From contig NC_071334.1 of assembly GCF_027744825.2 (NCBI RefSeq), positions 36,239,937 through 36,303,936 on the forward strand: a stretch of 64,000 nucleotides of DNA, in the 5' to 3' direction. A program made the translations under genes and the position numbers. The first letter of the stretch is position 1, and every line of letters starts with the position of its first letter. The notes beneath the pieces were generated by a model. It was not told where the DNA came from. It did no database searches and saw only the letters and a program-made list of their open reading frames with translations. Origin of the DNA: Synchiropus splendidus. Its lineage: Eukaryota > Chordata > Actinopteri > Syngnathiformes > Callionymidae. Below are positions 15,101 to 30,100 of the stretch, piece after piece.

Positions 15101-18100
15101 AAAATACGAAAAAACAAACTGAAATGCTCTCTACTACAAACTAAGGAGGTAGGAGAAACAAGGGCAATTCAAAAATCTCAACACAAAATGGCGACAGTCC
15201 AAACAAACAAAAATCGAACAAGTTCAACAAGGAAAACAAGGAAAGTCCTCAAGGTTAGGGGGAAGAGGAACCAGGTTTAGCAGGCACAGACACACTGGAA
15301 AACAAAAAGCGGATCAGTCAGTAAAACACACAAAAGCAAAAAAAAAAAAAAAAAGTTAAATTATCGTCCAATTTTATATGAACCAGGTGGAGGCACGGGG
15401 TAATGGTTCTTCCTTGCTGCGCCGTTCAGAGTTCTAGTCTAATGTCACTCCACTTTCATATTGATAAATTCCAATCATATTTATTGGGTTCATGCACCTG
15501 TCATGTCCCTGATCAGGATCATCATCTTAAAGGGATGAGACATTTATGTGTGCAATGCAATATTCTGCACGTTTGTTGGTGAAGAGTCAGGGTGATAATT
15601 CTGATAATAATGCTAAAACAAGAGTTTTAGAATGTGACTCACTCTCACTCTCTGTCTTCCACTTTTCCTGTCCCCACAGATAAGTTGTTTGGAAAGCGGC
15701 TGCTGCAGGCAGGAAGACACGTCATGTCTCATAAGTCTTGGATGAAATCTGTGCCAACAGAGAACTGTGACGTCCTCATGACATTTGCAGGTCAGCATGT
15801 CAATAAAACCTGTGTTGATTGTGCGTTAGTTCCAGAACTCAAGATGTTTTGAAAGACCTGTGAGAGTGATAACATCAACAACAATTGAAGTCATGACAAT
15901 AAACTCAGTCTAATAGTGAAATGTGTCATTTTTAACAGCTATTTATATTTTTATTTTGTGTGTGTGTGCATGTGAATTTGTTTGATGGAAAGACCATTTC
16001 GTTCATTTTTCTGTCTTAGATACCACAGATGACCACACGTTGTTGTGGCTACTCAACCACATCAGATTGGGAATACCAGAACTCATCATCCAAATCCGGC
16101 ATCACAAGCATACACGAGTCTATGCGTTCTTTGTCACCGCCACATATGAAAAGTAAGAACTTGTTCTTCTTGTTTAATTTGAAAAAACTATGTTCACTAT
16201 GTCATTTATCACCCGTTCACGTGACTCACACATGGTTTAATGAGATCTTATCCAGTGGATCTACCCTGTTTTGAAGTTAGCGCTTTATAAAGTTCCCCCC
16301 GTCTCAAATCGACAAGAGGTTACGAGAAGTAGTGCAGGTGAAGCCACATTGGTCCATCCCTCAGAGATGTGTCTGCTTTGGGCCAGATAAGAAATCAGCA
16401 TGTGATTTAGGCTGACTCTAGTAAGTTCAGTGTTTCACATTGTTATGATCTTAATAAGCACACGTTATTATGTGTGTATACTGTCTGTATTAAAGCAGCT
16501 GTGTGTAGTTTGAGAACATTTGCTTTTGGCGGTGTGACAGGTGAATGAGTGGTATTGCAAGCTGTCGTAAAGTTGGGTCTCCGGTCCAGCCCCCCAACCC
16601 ACGTTTGTTTATGAGGAAAGACTGTGGCAAAACAGCGAAAAATGTAATCACAGATGGCAACATACACAACACTGTCCAGCTCATGCTTGCAAATGCAACT
16701 CTGGAAGCATCTATCATTCCTTCAACATCAGGAATCGAACTCCATCATGCAGCCAGTGAGGAAAGGCTTGATCCAGCGAGAGGCAGAAACAGCTGTAAGA
16801 CAGACGAACCCAGATAATAAAACTTTATTTCGACTGCACATTGCAGAATGAAGTAAAGGGGAAAGTTTTGACATTTATTGAATCGGAATGCACTACTTGA
16901 TTACCGCAAAATATTGCGAGACATGATATTTCTTATGATATTCTTCCATGAAAACCGTCATTTCACTCTATTTAAATACGTTTGATCATGTGAGAGTTCA
17001 TCTCCAAAATCAATGAATTTAAGCGGCGGCGGTGTGCCGGTGTTACAACGCTGTAGAATAATAAAGACGAAGGTGCAGCTTTTTTCCCTCTCTCGCTTTA
17101 TTACGTCATGACTTATGACTACATCATGGCGTGTTTCAATAAGGAGCATGAAATGCTGGCGCTGGTCGTGACTCTCACCGGTTCTGAGCAGGTCTGCAGA
17201 GCAGAGGATTCAGCTGTAGCATCTACAGATAGAACATGAGATATGGCATGTTACACTTGTCCAAACCAGATTGACCATAACACTGCTAATGACAGTGAAT
17301 TGGCTAAACTATTTTTTTGTCTAATAAATGCAGACGTTAGCCACGGACATTAGCCGCGTTTTGCTGGCTGTTTCTACACTATACTGTGATAAACACAGTA
17401 AAATGAGTAATGGACATTTACACATTTGTTCGCAGCTCAAAAATAACACACAAACTGCAGAGGTGCGAAGCTGTGCACCAGGGGGACTAAGGTCACCCGA
17501 GACAAAATCTGCAGTGTGAAAAGCCCCTTCATAAATGAGAGTGTCTTTCTGGATCTCTTCAGATTTTTTTTCTACCCTGACTAAACAAATGTGGCCCTTC
17601 AAATGCTTGACTGTCCAATCGGTGCATTACCATGTGACACCTTGCTCATTACTCACTCTTCAGCTCTTATCTTGTGGCTTATATTATCCGTTCTTGCCTG
17701 TGTCAGCAGAGCCTTTCAGTTTTTTCCCCGAGATTATGCCTCCTAAAGAGAGGCAGGGAGATTTGTGATCAAATAATAAGGGCGCTCATTATGATTCCTT
17801 GGTGTTGTGTAAGCTCTGCACACACCTGGAAGGCCGTGAAGTTATTGGCTCAGAAGACCAAACATTTGCTTACATTCTGAACAGCCTTGTTCTCCACACA
17901 GACAAGTACTTTCACTTTGCTGCACAGTGGTGCAGCAGCTTACAGCTCACATTTAGCCTGTAATTCATCATTCAGCTGAAAAGACTTCACGGCTGTGAGG
18001 GCCTGAAGCGCATGATGGATAGCAGATACCTGCCCACCTAGTCAGTGCTCCTGCATGAGAGCGCATCCACCATTCATACGCAGCTTTGAGGTACAGAGGG

Positions 18101-21100
18101 CATGGAGCAGCATTATTACTGCGATTTCAGCACAAAGCTGCTGGGAAGGACAGCGGGCGAGCAGAGAGGGGTGATGGGACACGATGCAGGAGGCAGTGGG
18201 GGTTTGAGATATGAACGGACGTAGTCTAAATGGGGGAGGGGTAGAGGAAGACATGAGGATGAAACTTGGGATGAGCGGTGAGAGGATATATATACATATA
18301 TATATATCCTCTCACCGCTCATCCTGCTGTGCAGTCCAGTCAACCAATCACAGTGGTTGATCGCTACAACGTGATTGTGCCTCAATAGGACACAACATAT
18401 GGACAGAAAGAGCACGTTTTAGCACTTCTATGTCAACAAACACTTGATCAATTTGATTTGTCTGATGTGACATGCCTCAATCGAAGCTCGTTTGCCCGGA
18501 AAATTTCATAATATTAGCGACTGTGATTGGTTGACTGGGCTGCAGAGCATCATGGCGAGTCACCCTTACTAAGCTTGCTGTTGAGGGTGATGTCACCTCA
18601 CATGCTGTCACATGTTAAAGTGATGAGTAGGATGGCTAAATTCAAATGCTGCCAGAGAAACTGTGGTTTGTTTGATAGTATTTTGCTCTCTAAGATCAGG
18701 AAACACACAGGCTCCTTGTCAAAAGAGCCACATCTGCCTCGCGTCTCAGTGAATTAACTCTTTGTGCTTCAGTTTGTTACGAGGTGCAGAGGAGATGGGT
18801 CTGAGGAAAGCTGTGAAGCCTGAGTTTGGGGGAGGTACACGGAGCTTCTCTTGTGAAGAGGACTACATCTACGAAAACATTGAGAGCGAGTCATGCTTCT
18901 TCACCTCACAGGTCTAGGACAAGACACACTGGCACATGTATGGGTCTTTGGCTAAATCACTTTGTACATCTCAGGAGAGGCAGAGCATCATCAAGTTCTG
19001 GCTGGATAATCTGCGTGCCAAACAAGGGGAGGTGCTTCATAATATCAACTTCTTGGACGGGCAGCCAATCAGTAAGCAGCGTGGATGATCAGAAAGTCTC
19101 AGACATGCTTTTGACATAATCAAATGTGAAATGACGACGAGTGTAATGTAACTATATTTACTGTGTTTGTCTTCTATTTTTTCGCCTGTTCATGGCAGTT
19201 CCAGAGTTGAAAGCACGAGGTGTGATCCAGCAGATGTTTCCACTCCACGAGCAGAGAGTTTTGAGTCAACTCATGAAGTCTTGGGTTCAGGCTGTTTGTG
19301 AGAAACAACCTTTAGGTGAGTCACCCAACAAACGTTATTTGATCAACATGCGTTGCATTATAGAGACAATATTTTGATGGTTCAATTCTTATTTTAATTG
19401 TTATTATACTTTGAAATACACTAAAAAGGTACAACACAACTATTGTTATATTCACACTGAGTTCATTTGTAAGTGAACACACTGTTTCCTGTGTGTCATC
19501 TTATGTTGCGTGTTTTTCGCTGTGTGCTTTCAGATGACATCTGTGACTATTTTGGGGTAAAAATCGCCATGTACTTTGCCTGGCTTGGTTTCTACACTAC
19601 ATCAATGTTGTACCCTGCTGTGATCGGCTTTGTGCTGTGGATGCTCACTGAGTCGGATCAGGTGAAAAAGCTTTTCCTCCAAGAAACTCCAGATCCACAA
19701 TATTAAAACTCACTCGACAACCTATTCATCTGTTTTTCATATTCTCAATGTTTTCATGAAGGAAATGCATCACTGCCTAATCAGTATTTTTGCTCTTGAT
19801 ACAGTTCTGTAGTAGTACAGTAGTCGCAGTTTGGAATGGCTGGCTCAGTGTATATAGACATCAGCTAGCAGTTAACTAAGTCAGTTATTTTCCAATTAGA
19901 ATGAATATAATGATACTAAATCATTGGATTCATTCTATCGCAGCCCCTGTTTGAAAGTACAGGTACATTTTTGGGCACTAAACTTGTGCATCGTGTCCAT
20001 TTGGGGTTTTCCAGACTAGTCGGGACATCTGCTGTGTAGTATTTGCACTTTTCAATGTGGTCTGGGCCACCCTGTTCTTGGAGCGGTGGAAGAGGAGAGG
20101 AGCCGAGCTGGCCTACAAGTGGGGAACACTCGATACACCTGTAGAATCTCTGGAGGAGCCCCGTCCTCAGTTCAGGGTGAGAAGCGCTCTTGACGCTCGG
20201 CCTCCTTTCCATCTGTCAATATCCTCATGCTGCACTTTCTGCTCTGGCAGGGAGTCAAGCGCTGCAGTCCGATAACGGGATGTGAGGAGTTCTACTATCC
20301 CCCCTGGCGGAGACGTGTGTTCAGGTGGCTGGTCAGCTTGCCCATCTGTATTCTCTGTCTCTGTTTTGTCTTCCTGGTCATGCTCATCTGCTTCGAGCTA
20401 CAGGTCAGTCAGCTGATTTCAGTCTCCTTCCTCAATGTATGTAACACTTGCAGATAGAAAGTAGGGCTGCACAATCTATCATATTTGTATAAGACATGAA
20501 CTGGAGAGTTCATCACAATGGCCCCCTAAGTCACGATTTCGAAGGAGACTGGGACATGAGAATTAGGGTAAATTCCAATTCCTTCCGGCACTTTGGGTTA
20601 GGATGGAGGAAAACCCAGACAACCCAGTATGTTAGGATTATTTTCAGAGATACAAGTGTACAAAAATATTACAAAAAACACTGTTTTATCGTAGCCCATT
20701 TTATGGCTTATATACCGCGTTCACTTTTATTTATGATCTTTTGTCAGTCTTCTTCTGAACAGACAATGGTGCCCCCGTATCGGCTTTTGGGGGTGTCCCA
20801 TTTCTAACTATCGTAAAGCCCTGAGTGTTAAGATTGAGAGTTATGGATCAAGGATTAAAGGAGGAATTGGAATTCACGCTAAGTCTGAATTATTACCTGT
20901 TTATCAACCAATAGGACAGACAGAAAGGAGAACTGATGTGAGGAGAATTATACAAGCTGAACCAAGGGAGCACATATGAAACATGCATGAACAAAGGACA
21001 GAACAATTACACATAGTGGTCAATACACACGTGGTGAGGAGATAGCAGAGCAAAAACACATAAGGGTCAACACATGCTCTGATGTAAATATTTAGATTCA

Positions 21101-24100
21101 CTCTTCAGAATTATGTATGTCAAATGCATTCATCTATTTGAATAACTTTTTTTACTTTATCATAGAACATGGAGTACAGGAGATTAAATCTAATATTTAC
21201 AGCTTATACAGTTTATGTTTTTTTTCCTTACACAGTGGCAGTGGATCAAAGATATATTATGCAGCCCTATGATTCGAATAATATCATTCCTTTTCATCTG
21301 TCTGTTTCAATGTGTTAGATTAACTTTTATGGCACCTGCGATATCAGTAACTTACCGAAAGCACATTTGGGAATAGGGCTGGGGGTTACTTTATGGCAGA
21401 AATAAAATCCTCTGTTTTTCTGTCCCTCCAGGAGTTCGTGATGGGGATCAAAGAAATGCCACGGTTGGCTCGCTTCATCCCAAAAATAATGCTTGCAATC
21501 ACTGTGACTGCATGTGATGAGGTGTACAGAAAAATTGCCTGCTGGCTCAATGACATGGGTAAGAGGTTACTCTGAGGTTCCACACTGCATTTGTTTTTGT
21601 TTTTTTCTGTCACAGTTTCTTGTGAGGACTGGTAAGCACAATTTCAACTGTGTCCTTGAACCACTTTTCCTATCATTACCTAAATGCCAGTTTGCATAAT
21701 GGCACTAACAACATCTTTATCCCAAATCAATCAGGAACGTTATTGTAGCTCCTGTGGACGACCACATTGCAAAAAAGCATGGCCAAAATTCAAATTGAAA
21801 ATTCTTAAAAAGGTGCTTAATGTTGGTGAAGGACTCTACATTTGTTTAGTTACAAATAAGCAGTCACTGGTAGGGAATTTAGCAGTACTTTAAAGTTTCA
21901 GCCTCTGAATATGAATATTGGAGGGAGAAGGTATTAAAGTGTAATTTCATAAATTCCCTACCTTTGACCTGCCTTAGCGGTTAATTGCTTAAATTTAAGG
22001 TCCCCTAACTGGATGGGGCATGGAAGACATATTTGACTGTATACAATCAGTGCAGAAATCTTGGGGGGTCTGTGGGGACCAGGCCTAGACGCAGACTACA
22101 CAGGAGTGAGACAGTCAACATTAGAAACAGACATCTAGTGCCACGTGCTGAGAAGTCAGAGAGGATGTCATAGCGAAGGTGGAGGCATATCTTGGGGCAG
22201 GACCACACTGCCCCCTACTGGGTGGTGAGTGCATGTATCTTTCTCACTGTCAAGTGCCAAGTCAGCACCCAGCCTAGGTGGAAACCATAGCAAAGCTTTG
22301 TTAGAGGGCAGGTGGCTGGTGTCAATAATTTGTGTAGAAAATAAATACGATGGAAATCAGCCCTGAGGAAACACAAGTGCAAAGACTTGTTTCTCTTCTG
22401 TTGCGTTTCATCTGTTTGAAGACAAAACAGTTCGATGCTAGTCAACCCCTTGAAGGCTTTTTTTCCAGCCACAAACCACTAACACCAGCCCCATGGAAGT
22501 TGCATTTTAAGAGTTTTGATGGGAAAAATTGCTTAATCAATGGTTCCTGGAGAATACACCAGTTACTCTTTGTGGGAATACATTTTTGTGGTGGATACCT
22601 TTACTACATCATCATGGACATCATTAAGATTGTTAGCATGTTTCGCACCAGTGTACGTTGATAAACCAATATCTGCAAATGAGGCAAAGATGAATGTCTT
22701 TCTGGGAAACAGCTGTCAGGATGCATTTGACCTATTCAACTTGGAGACCATTAGATGGTGCTTCATTTTTAGGATGAAACTTTGGACACCCACCTGGGCC
22801 ATGGCCACATGACCGGGTGGACTGCAGATGACAGTTGGATATGCACTGAAGAAAACCTAGTTTATGGAACACCCAACATTTAGAGCCATTCAAGCAGTGT
22901 ACTGTTTTTTTTATCAGAAATACTTCACTGTTCTTGAAAGAGTAATTTTTCATGTGTCTCCTCAGAAAACTATAGACTCCAGAGTGCCTATGAGAAAAAT
23001 CTCATTATCAAAATGGTTCTTGTAAGTGGCTTTCATCAATTTCTCGATGTTATCTGGATTTATGTTTATGGGCTTTGACATCACGTTTCCCTTCTCTTGC
23101 AGTTTCAGTTCGTAAATTCATATCTAAGCCTTTTTTATATTGGATTCTACCTCAAAGATATGGAGCGTCTCAAAGAGGTGAGCTCCTCCTACCTCATTGA
23201 TGTTTCCACGTGGGCTCAATAAGCCCTGCAGTCACGTGTCTCTGTCATCCATTCATGTTTAACTCATTTAATTCCTCATTATGATTGTTTTTTTTTCCCA
23301 TCATTTCCATCCATCTGTGGAAGATGCTGCTGGTGTTGTCATTGTTACGGAGTCTCCAGAGGCAGATTCGGGTCAATGTGCTGCCATTCCTCTTCCTGAA
23401 GGTCCAGATGCTTGTGGTCTCTGTTCCATGGTTCTTCACAGCTTTACTGAGCTCCAAAGTATGAAAAATTAGGGGCTTTGTTCCTTGTGTTGTCTTCCAG
23501 AGAGCATTGTGCAAAGCGACATTGTTGGATTTGGTTCAGAAAAAAGCCCTGTTTGGAAAAAGAAAAAACAGTCTTCGAGTTTGGCTACTGGGAGATTAGA
23601 TGATATTTCACGGATAGTAAACTGTCCTCCATGCAATCTTCCTGTGTAATAATATTCAGATGAAATCATCTTTCAATAGTGATAATTAATGTCATAAAAC
23701 TAGCTTGTGCGATCAACTAAATTGGGTAAAATGATAATTAAAACAATCATGCCATTACTATTGTTACTGATTTATTTAAAATTATATATTTATATCTTGA
23801 CAAGCTCAAGCTTAATAACGCCTGAATCACCTAATCCTCAAAATGTTCTGCACTTGTACTGCATTAAGCTGTTGCGCAGTGAATTTTCTTTTTCTCCTGG
23901 GTTCTGACTGACTGCAGGTCTCTATCTGGATTTGACTTGTTCCTCCTTTGCTTGCATGGTTTTGCTGTACGATCTTCGGCTCACAGAAATGCATGTTCCC
24001 CATTCAAAGGTTCTTAAAATGTTGTCCTGTTGCTTTGTGTCGAGTGAACGAGACCACGGTGCCACATTAAGACCGTTGAGCAGACTGACATTCGGGGATG

Positions 24101-27100
24101 CACAGAGAAACTATCTCTGAGATTTGGGAACAGGACCATAATAATTGGAATGTTCACTGGGACATTTCTGATCATGCTGATTGACTAATTGGAATTCGGA
24201 TTTATATTGAGAAATTGTGCCACAGATTAGAATTTTGCTGTGTAATGTGGCGAGTGAAGAGCAGGAAGAGGTGCACCGTTCTCCGCTCTCAGCCCTGGTT
24301 TGCACATGTGGATAAAGGAAAAGAGTGTTGGACAAATAATGTTGGAGATGAAGAAAGAATGAAATGAAAAGGAACCAATGAGTCTCTTCAATGTGGTGAA
24401 TGGATGGGAAAACAATGGCGTGGTCAGAGGAGGCAGACATGCGATCCTAATCGGAAAAGAGAGCAATGAGGATTGGTGGATAATACCAAACACAACCAAG
24501 GATTTTTGTGTGTCATACAGCCAGCTCTAACACTTGATGGCACAAATTGACCTGGTATTTATGCAACAAAATATTGACCAGTCTAAACACAACAATCATT
24601 TCAGTTTCTGATCGACCACTATCTCATAAAAAAGTGAAATAAAACCATTTTGGCCATGACTGAAAATAACACAGAGGTTCCTGAAAAGAACGGTCCCTCT
24701 TTTCCCTCGTCCTTACAGTATCAATATACCTGGTGACTTAAGAAACAGTCCACTTAATGACTGATCGGCAGTCAACTTTTTGCATATAGCATATAGCATG
24801 ACTGTAAAACCGCATTTGGTTCGAGCCATTTCATTGTATACTGTGTTTGAATAAGTATGTATTAAACGAAGTTGGTCAGACAAACGGATAGGCAATCTGC
24901 CCCATCTAAATGAGCACACAACACTGAAAGTTTCTATGACTTTAGTTCCACTGCTCCGGAGTTATTCTACTCGCAGAGCCCTGACGTCCGCGCCAACGAA
25001 GGGGTGGCCAATGAAAACAACAGTTGGCTTGAAAGCAACCATCGATTCATCAACTATCCAAAGCTCATTCCCATAACAGGATCCCAGGAACCTGGAGTCA
25101 GTCCCACCTAACGGCATGGGAGACCCACAGACAACCGCTCACTCCCGAACACACACCTGTAGACATCGGCTAACCTTTGTATTGTGTGGGAGCTGTGACA
25201 GGAACTCAGAAAGTCAATATTTTCTTTATTCTGGTGGGAAGTTCTGTGTGTTTTTTTTGGTGAATCACTCATATAATGGCCCAGCTTTTACATGATTTAC
25301 AACTCTGCTTTGATTGAATTGGGGATGTATGTATGTCTTCTGGCAAGTTTCGTTGTCTGGGTGTTGTCTGTCGGTCTGAATATTTGCACAGGGGCATTTG
25401 TTTTCATGCTGTATTCATCTTGTTGTGCTTCCCTCCCTCCTTCAACAGATGCTGGCCACTCTACTCATCATCCGTCAGTTCCTTCAGAACGTCAAGGAGG
25501 TGCTGCAGCCTTATCTCTATGAGCGACACAAGCTGGGCGAGCTTACACTGCGAGCCTTGTGGGACCTGCTACTGTCTGTGCTGCTGAAGTATGCCCGACT
25601 GGCAGCAGGTCAAGCCCAGACCACTCCAACTGACCAAACAGTGCCAGGACCTGGCCACAGGGGCACCCGGCCAGGGGTTGGCCCTCCAGAAAGAAGGTGC
25701 TATTTATATCTGTCATACTTGGATTCAAGACGCTGACTTCTCATGAAGGTTAAATGACTCCCTGTTGATACTGAAGATGAAGTAGAAGAGAAGATTCATT
25801 CATTGCACAATAGGAAATCAATCTTTTTTATTTTTATGTCAAGCTACCTTTTCATCATAACATTCAACATCAATATGTCTATGTAATGTATTGATGTTAT
25901 TTTGCATATATATTCACTAAACAATAAAAACACACCCAACAGGATCCTACGACCTCACAATGCTGATATTTGTCAACACAATTATGAAAACACTGAAAAA
26001 TGAATTGAAATTCCTTACTCTGATCACCGAAAAAACGGTATAGTCTGAACAGGTTCATCAGAATGAGAACGGTCTGTACCACCTCTCAGGGAGAAGAAGT
26101 GTCTGAACGGGGGATGCGGGGTGCCTGATGAAGAGGAGAGAGGAGAGAAGGATGAAGTAGACAGCGGGAGGTTCAGTGAAGGAGAGACTGAGGAGGAGAG
26201 CGTCCTCGACTGTGGACTGAAGCTGAGGAAAGTCAGTTTTATCGAGAAGGTAAGCAGACCTGGGGTCATTTACTCCTTGATGAAAACGTACTTGTTAGCA
26301 TCCGGATAACTCTGAAATGAACCATCATTCTGCTGTGGTGAATAACTAGCTAAGCAAACTGAACTGGTTTATTTTGCAAGACATATTTTAATTTGGGTCT
26401 ATTTCAGTTTGAGAAAAAAATAGTTGAGATTAAATGGTGTCCATTTATTGTTATATTTGCTTGCATCCAATGTTAAATACTGCTTTTGTAAAAAAAAAAC
26501 AAAAAAAAAAACGAACTTTACATCAAGCTGACAATACAACGTTTCGTGGCCATCACTGTACCTGCTAACCATCTGGCAGTTAGCGATAACTTGGATGACT
26601 GAAAACATGAATGTAAACATGATAATAAACCACCTGAAAGCATATGAACACACTTTAACTGTTTCTAAAGTTACACATCTTTCAAGCCTAATGTCTTGTC
26701 CTCAAGATGATGGGATGGTTCTGTGGTTTTGTGTGGTTCTCATTATTGTTGTTGCAATGAAGGTGGAGAGAAGGACACACTGCCCCCACACAGAGAGAAG
26801 CTTCCTTGAAGAAGGAAGCCCGACAATGGTGGAGAAGGGAATGGATGCAGCCTCTGTCTTTGACATGTGTGACGACGAGGACGACAACGGGATCCACGAT
26901 GTGAAAGAGCAAGTTGGTGGGGGTGTGGCTGGTGCTGCTGAGGCCAGCTCGCTCAATTCGGGCTCTGAGAGCAGCGCCACCGTTCGACACAGACGAAGAG
27001 GCGGGAGCACAGAGCGCAGTGGGGTCAGGACGAAGAGAGAGTCATGGATCAACCCGCCGGAGGAGAAACAAAGCAACACGCTGACTCAGGCTGAGATGGA

Positions 27101-30100
27101 GAGCTGCATGCAGACGTATGAGGTAATGCTAGTGATCTGAACACGTCAACACCAAGCTTGTGCATAAGCTTGTGCATAAGTCACAATATGTCAATTAAAT
27201 GAAGAATTTACAAACACTAAAGTTGGACAAAGTTTACCCATATTTTCAATACATAATGAAGTGAAGCATCCTCGGAACTAAAGTAGTTTTGCACAGCTTT
27301 TCCATAACTCATGTGGTGCCGCACTGCCATCCATCAACTACATGTGTCCATTCTTCTGAGGCCACCTGCACCTGCACTGTTGCTGCTGCTGAAGGCCTTG
27401 GACTGATTTCACCCAACATGATGACACAAGCTAGCTGAATTGTGATTGAATAAAAACCTAGAAAAACAACACTGGGGTAGACTATGACTTGAATATGATT
27501 ATTATATATACTATATATAATATATTTAGGGAAAATACATTAAAATAGAAATACACTTTGTCATAAATATGCTCAGGATTTCTGGTTATGTTAGGCCGGC
27601 AGAGAAGGCCTTGCTGGCCCTGACGGCCTTAAGATACAGCAAATGAATTGTCAATGGAACAGCATATGCTGTAATTTTATTACAATGAAGTTCATGACGT
27701 TTATTTGAATATATACTTAAATATACATAACATGAAAAACACTTTGATGTTGTGCTCCTATGGAAAAGTGATCCTTTTCCTCAGTGAAGAAACAGATCCA
27801 TGACGGGCCAGTGTGTGTGGCATGTGACTGGGAAATCAATTCAACATCTTAAACCCATTGTGCTGGTGCTGGTTTAAGTTAACATTAGAGTGGTAAGTGC
27901 AAAACTGTCCGTTCTTGAATACCCAAGAAACGCTGCAGTAAGGTCACATCTGAGGGCACTGGCATGTTTATGATGGCTTCAGTCTTCACTGGGTCAGCTT
28001 TAAGCCATTGCTTGTGCCCAACAACTCACTTGGGTGAGACGGAATTTGTGGATTTAGTTTCAGTTTAACCTCTCTCACTCGTTCAAGAACTTTTGTTAAG
28101 TTTGTGTCATGTTCAGCTGTTCCACGTCCGCCCACTATGATGTCAACAACAATGATGGAGCAGGGTAGCTGGAGAACAACTGGTCCATTGTGCGCTGAAA
28201 CACCTCATTTGCTGAGTTTATGCCGAATGGCATGGGTAGGAATCTGCTAAACGTAGTCAGTTTTGAGGATTTTCCGTCAAGTCTAATTTGCCAGAAAGAG
28301 TTCTTGGCATCCAATACTGAGAAGACAGTTGCCCCTGACATCTGCGCTGGAACTTCCTCGACACTACGCATGGGGTGGTGGGGTCTCCTGAGTGCTGTGT
28401 TCAGGTCTTTTGGACTGATACGCAGTCTTATTTATGCTTTGTCCTTCTTGTGGGCGACCGCCATACAGTAGAGGAGACCCAGTCCGTTGGCTCTGTGACT
28501 GGTGCTATGACGCCTAGTCTTGCATTCACTCAAGCTCTGTTGTGACTTTGTCCTGCATCGCAACTGGGATGCGGTGTGCAGGTCTGACCACAGGCAGTAC
28601 GTTGGGGACTACGGTCATGGTGTAAGTGACAGGAAGTTCGCCAAGCTTGTTACTGAAAACGTCTTGAAACTGGGTGATTATTTGCATGCTGAAACTCTTG
28701 TCATCATCTGTAGTCACATGGTGGACTTCAGGGCTGATTGAGACGATGCCCATGTCAATGCATGCACAAAATGCCAAAAGTGGCTGGACATTTTTGTCTA
28801 CTATGTAGATGGCTAATTCGGTAATGTTGTCCCTTCAGCGAGCACGACAGCATCTTAGTCCCTATTACTTGTCGTACCTCCGTATGCAACAAGGTTGGTG
28901 ACAGCAGGCAATTTAGCTGGTTCCTCACCATGGGCGACTTCATGAAAAACATCTTTTGGCATCACGTTACATCTGGCTCCTGTGTCAATTTTCAATTCTG
29001 TGGGTTTGTTATTTATAAGGAGTGTAAGAAAACACTCATCTCAGTCGTCTGATTTTAAACTGTCAACGGACTGCTTTCTCCCTGTTTCTGGTTTCTTGTG
29101 TGGAACTTGTGCCTTTCCATCGTCCCGTTGTTCTGAGGGTTACAAATTTCTGAAAACTTACTTTTCAAACAGTCCGGATCTTCCCTGTATTCAGCTGGTC
29201 ACAAAACAGCTCCATGCTCTCCTGGGGCGTGCGTTTCAGGTGCATAGACAAAGGAACGCTCCCTTTCAATTGCTTCAGGTCCAGCGAGGTTCAGTAGAAT
29301 ATAGGCTCTGGTCCTTGCCGGCTTGCCATGTGGCGTGTGATAGAAGGCCTGTTCCACACCATTTTGGGTGCTAGGTCACCCACTGCTGGATATTTTGAGA
29401 ACTACCCGTGTCGCTGTTAAAATGTTTCACTAATGTGCGTTGAAAATGTTTGTAATCTTTGCCTCTCAGGACACGTTCCAAGACTACCAGGAGATGTTTG
29501 TCCAATTTGGCTACGTGGTGCTCTTCTCCTCTGCCTTCCCACTGGCTGCCATGTGTGCCCTCATCAACAACATCATTGAGATCCGCAGCGACGCCTTTAA
29601 GCTCTGCACCGGTCTGCAGCGGCCATTCGGTCTCAGAGTGGAGAGCATCGGACAGTGGCAGGTAAAGAACCATCCTCACCCTGCTGCTGAATGGTGCACA
29701 AGAGATGGAAGCAATTCTCCCCTCTGCACAGACGGCAATGGAAGCCATGGGTCTGATAGCCATCATTGTCAACTGTTACCTGATTGGTCAGTGCGGTCAG
29801 CTGCAGCGACTCTTCCCTTGGCTCAGTCCAGAGATGGCCATCATCTCCATCGTCATCCTGGAGGTATGTCAGTTGACTCAGGCTGCAACTGAAATCTCAA
29901 GCGGTCACATCAAAAATATATTGTTCAAATGAATACAGTGTATTACAAGTGAAGAGGCTCTACAAGGAAGCTTCAGTCGTTGAGGAATCATTTCTTGTCT
30001 TTTGTGCTTCCAAAATTCCAGCACTTTGCCATCCTGTTGAAGTACCTGATCCACGTGGCCATCCCTGACATCCCCGCCTGGGTCCGCGAGGAGATGGCCA

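Larger units (their letters stand above)
1652..15679 (+). other. ano8 intron 1 (14 kb), repeat-filled
   Basis: No coding exon was recognised in this intron. It holds a hAT-like MITE (about 3060-3486), a Tc1/mariner-like relic (about 5640-6050), an (AT)n microsatellite (6065-6127), L2-like tails (6149-6200, 7690-7843), repeats near 7140-7480 and 7960-8110, a (TG)n tract, a Rex1-like LINE tail (about 12400-12680) and an unclassified repeat near 14985-15330. The rest is unremarkable AT-rich sequence. Confidence 0.8.

Noticed and set aside
16443..16817. Possible tRNA or tRNA-derived SINE around GGAATCGAACTCC (about 16730)
   Set aside because: A T-loop-like motif only; no acceptor stem or A-box at the right distance.
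23281..23514. Open frames on both strands near 23.3-23.5 kb in ano8 intron 12
   Set aside because: They looked like a possible extra exon after the MERLKE donor. The + frame does not continue the conserved chain, and exon 13 at 25449 does so exactly; probably repeat-derived.
26688..27079. Minus-strand open frames opposite ano8 exon 15
   Set aside because: Antisense to a conserved, in-frame acidic loop exon; composition effect only.
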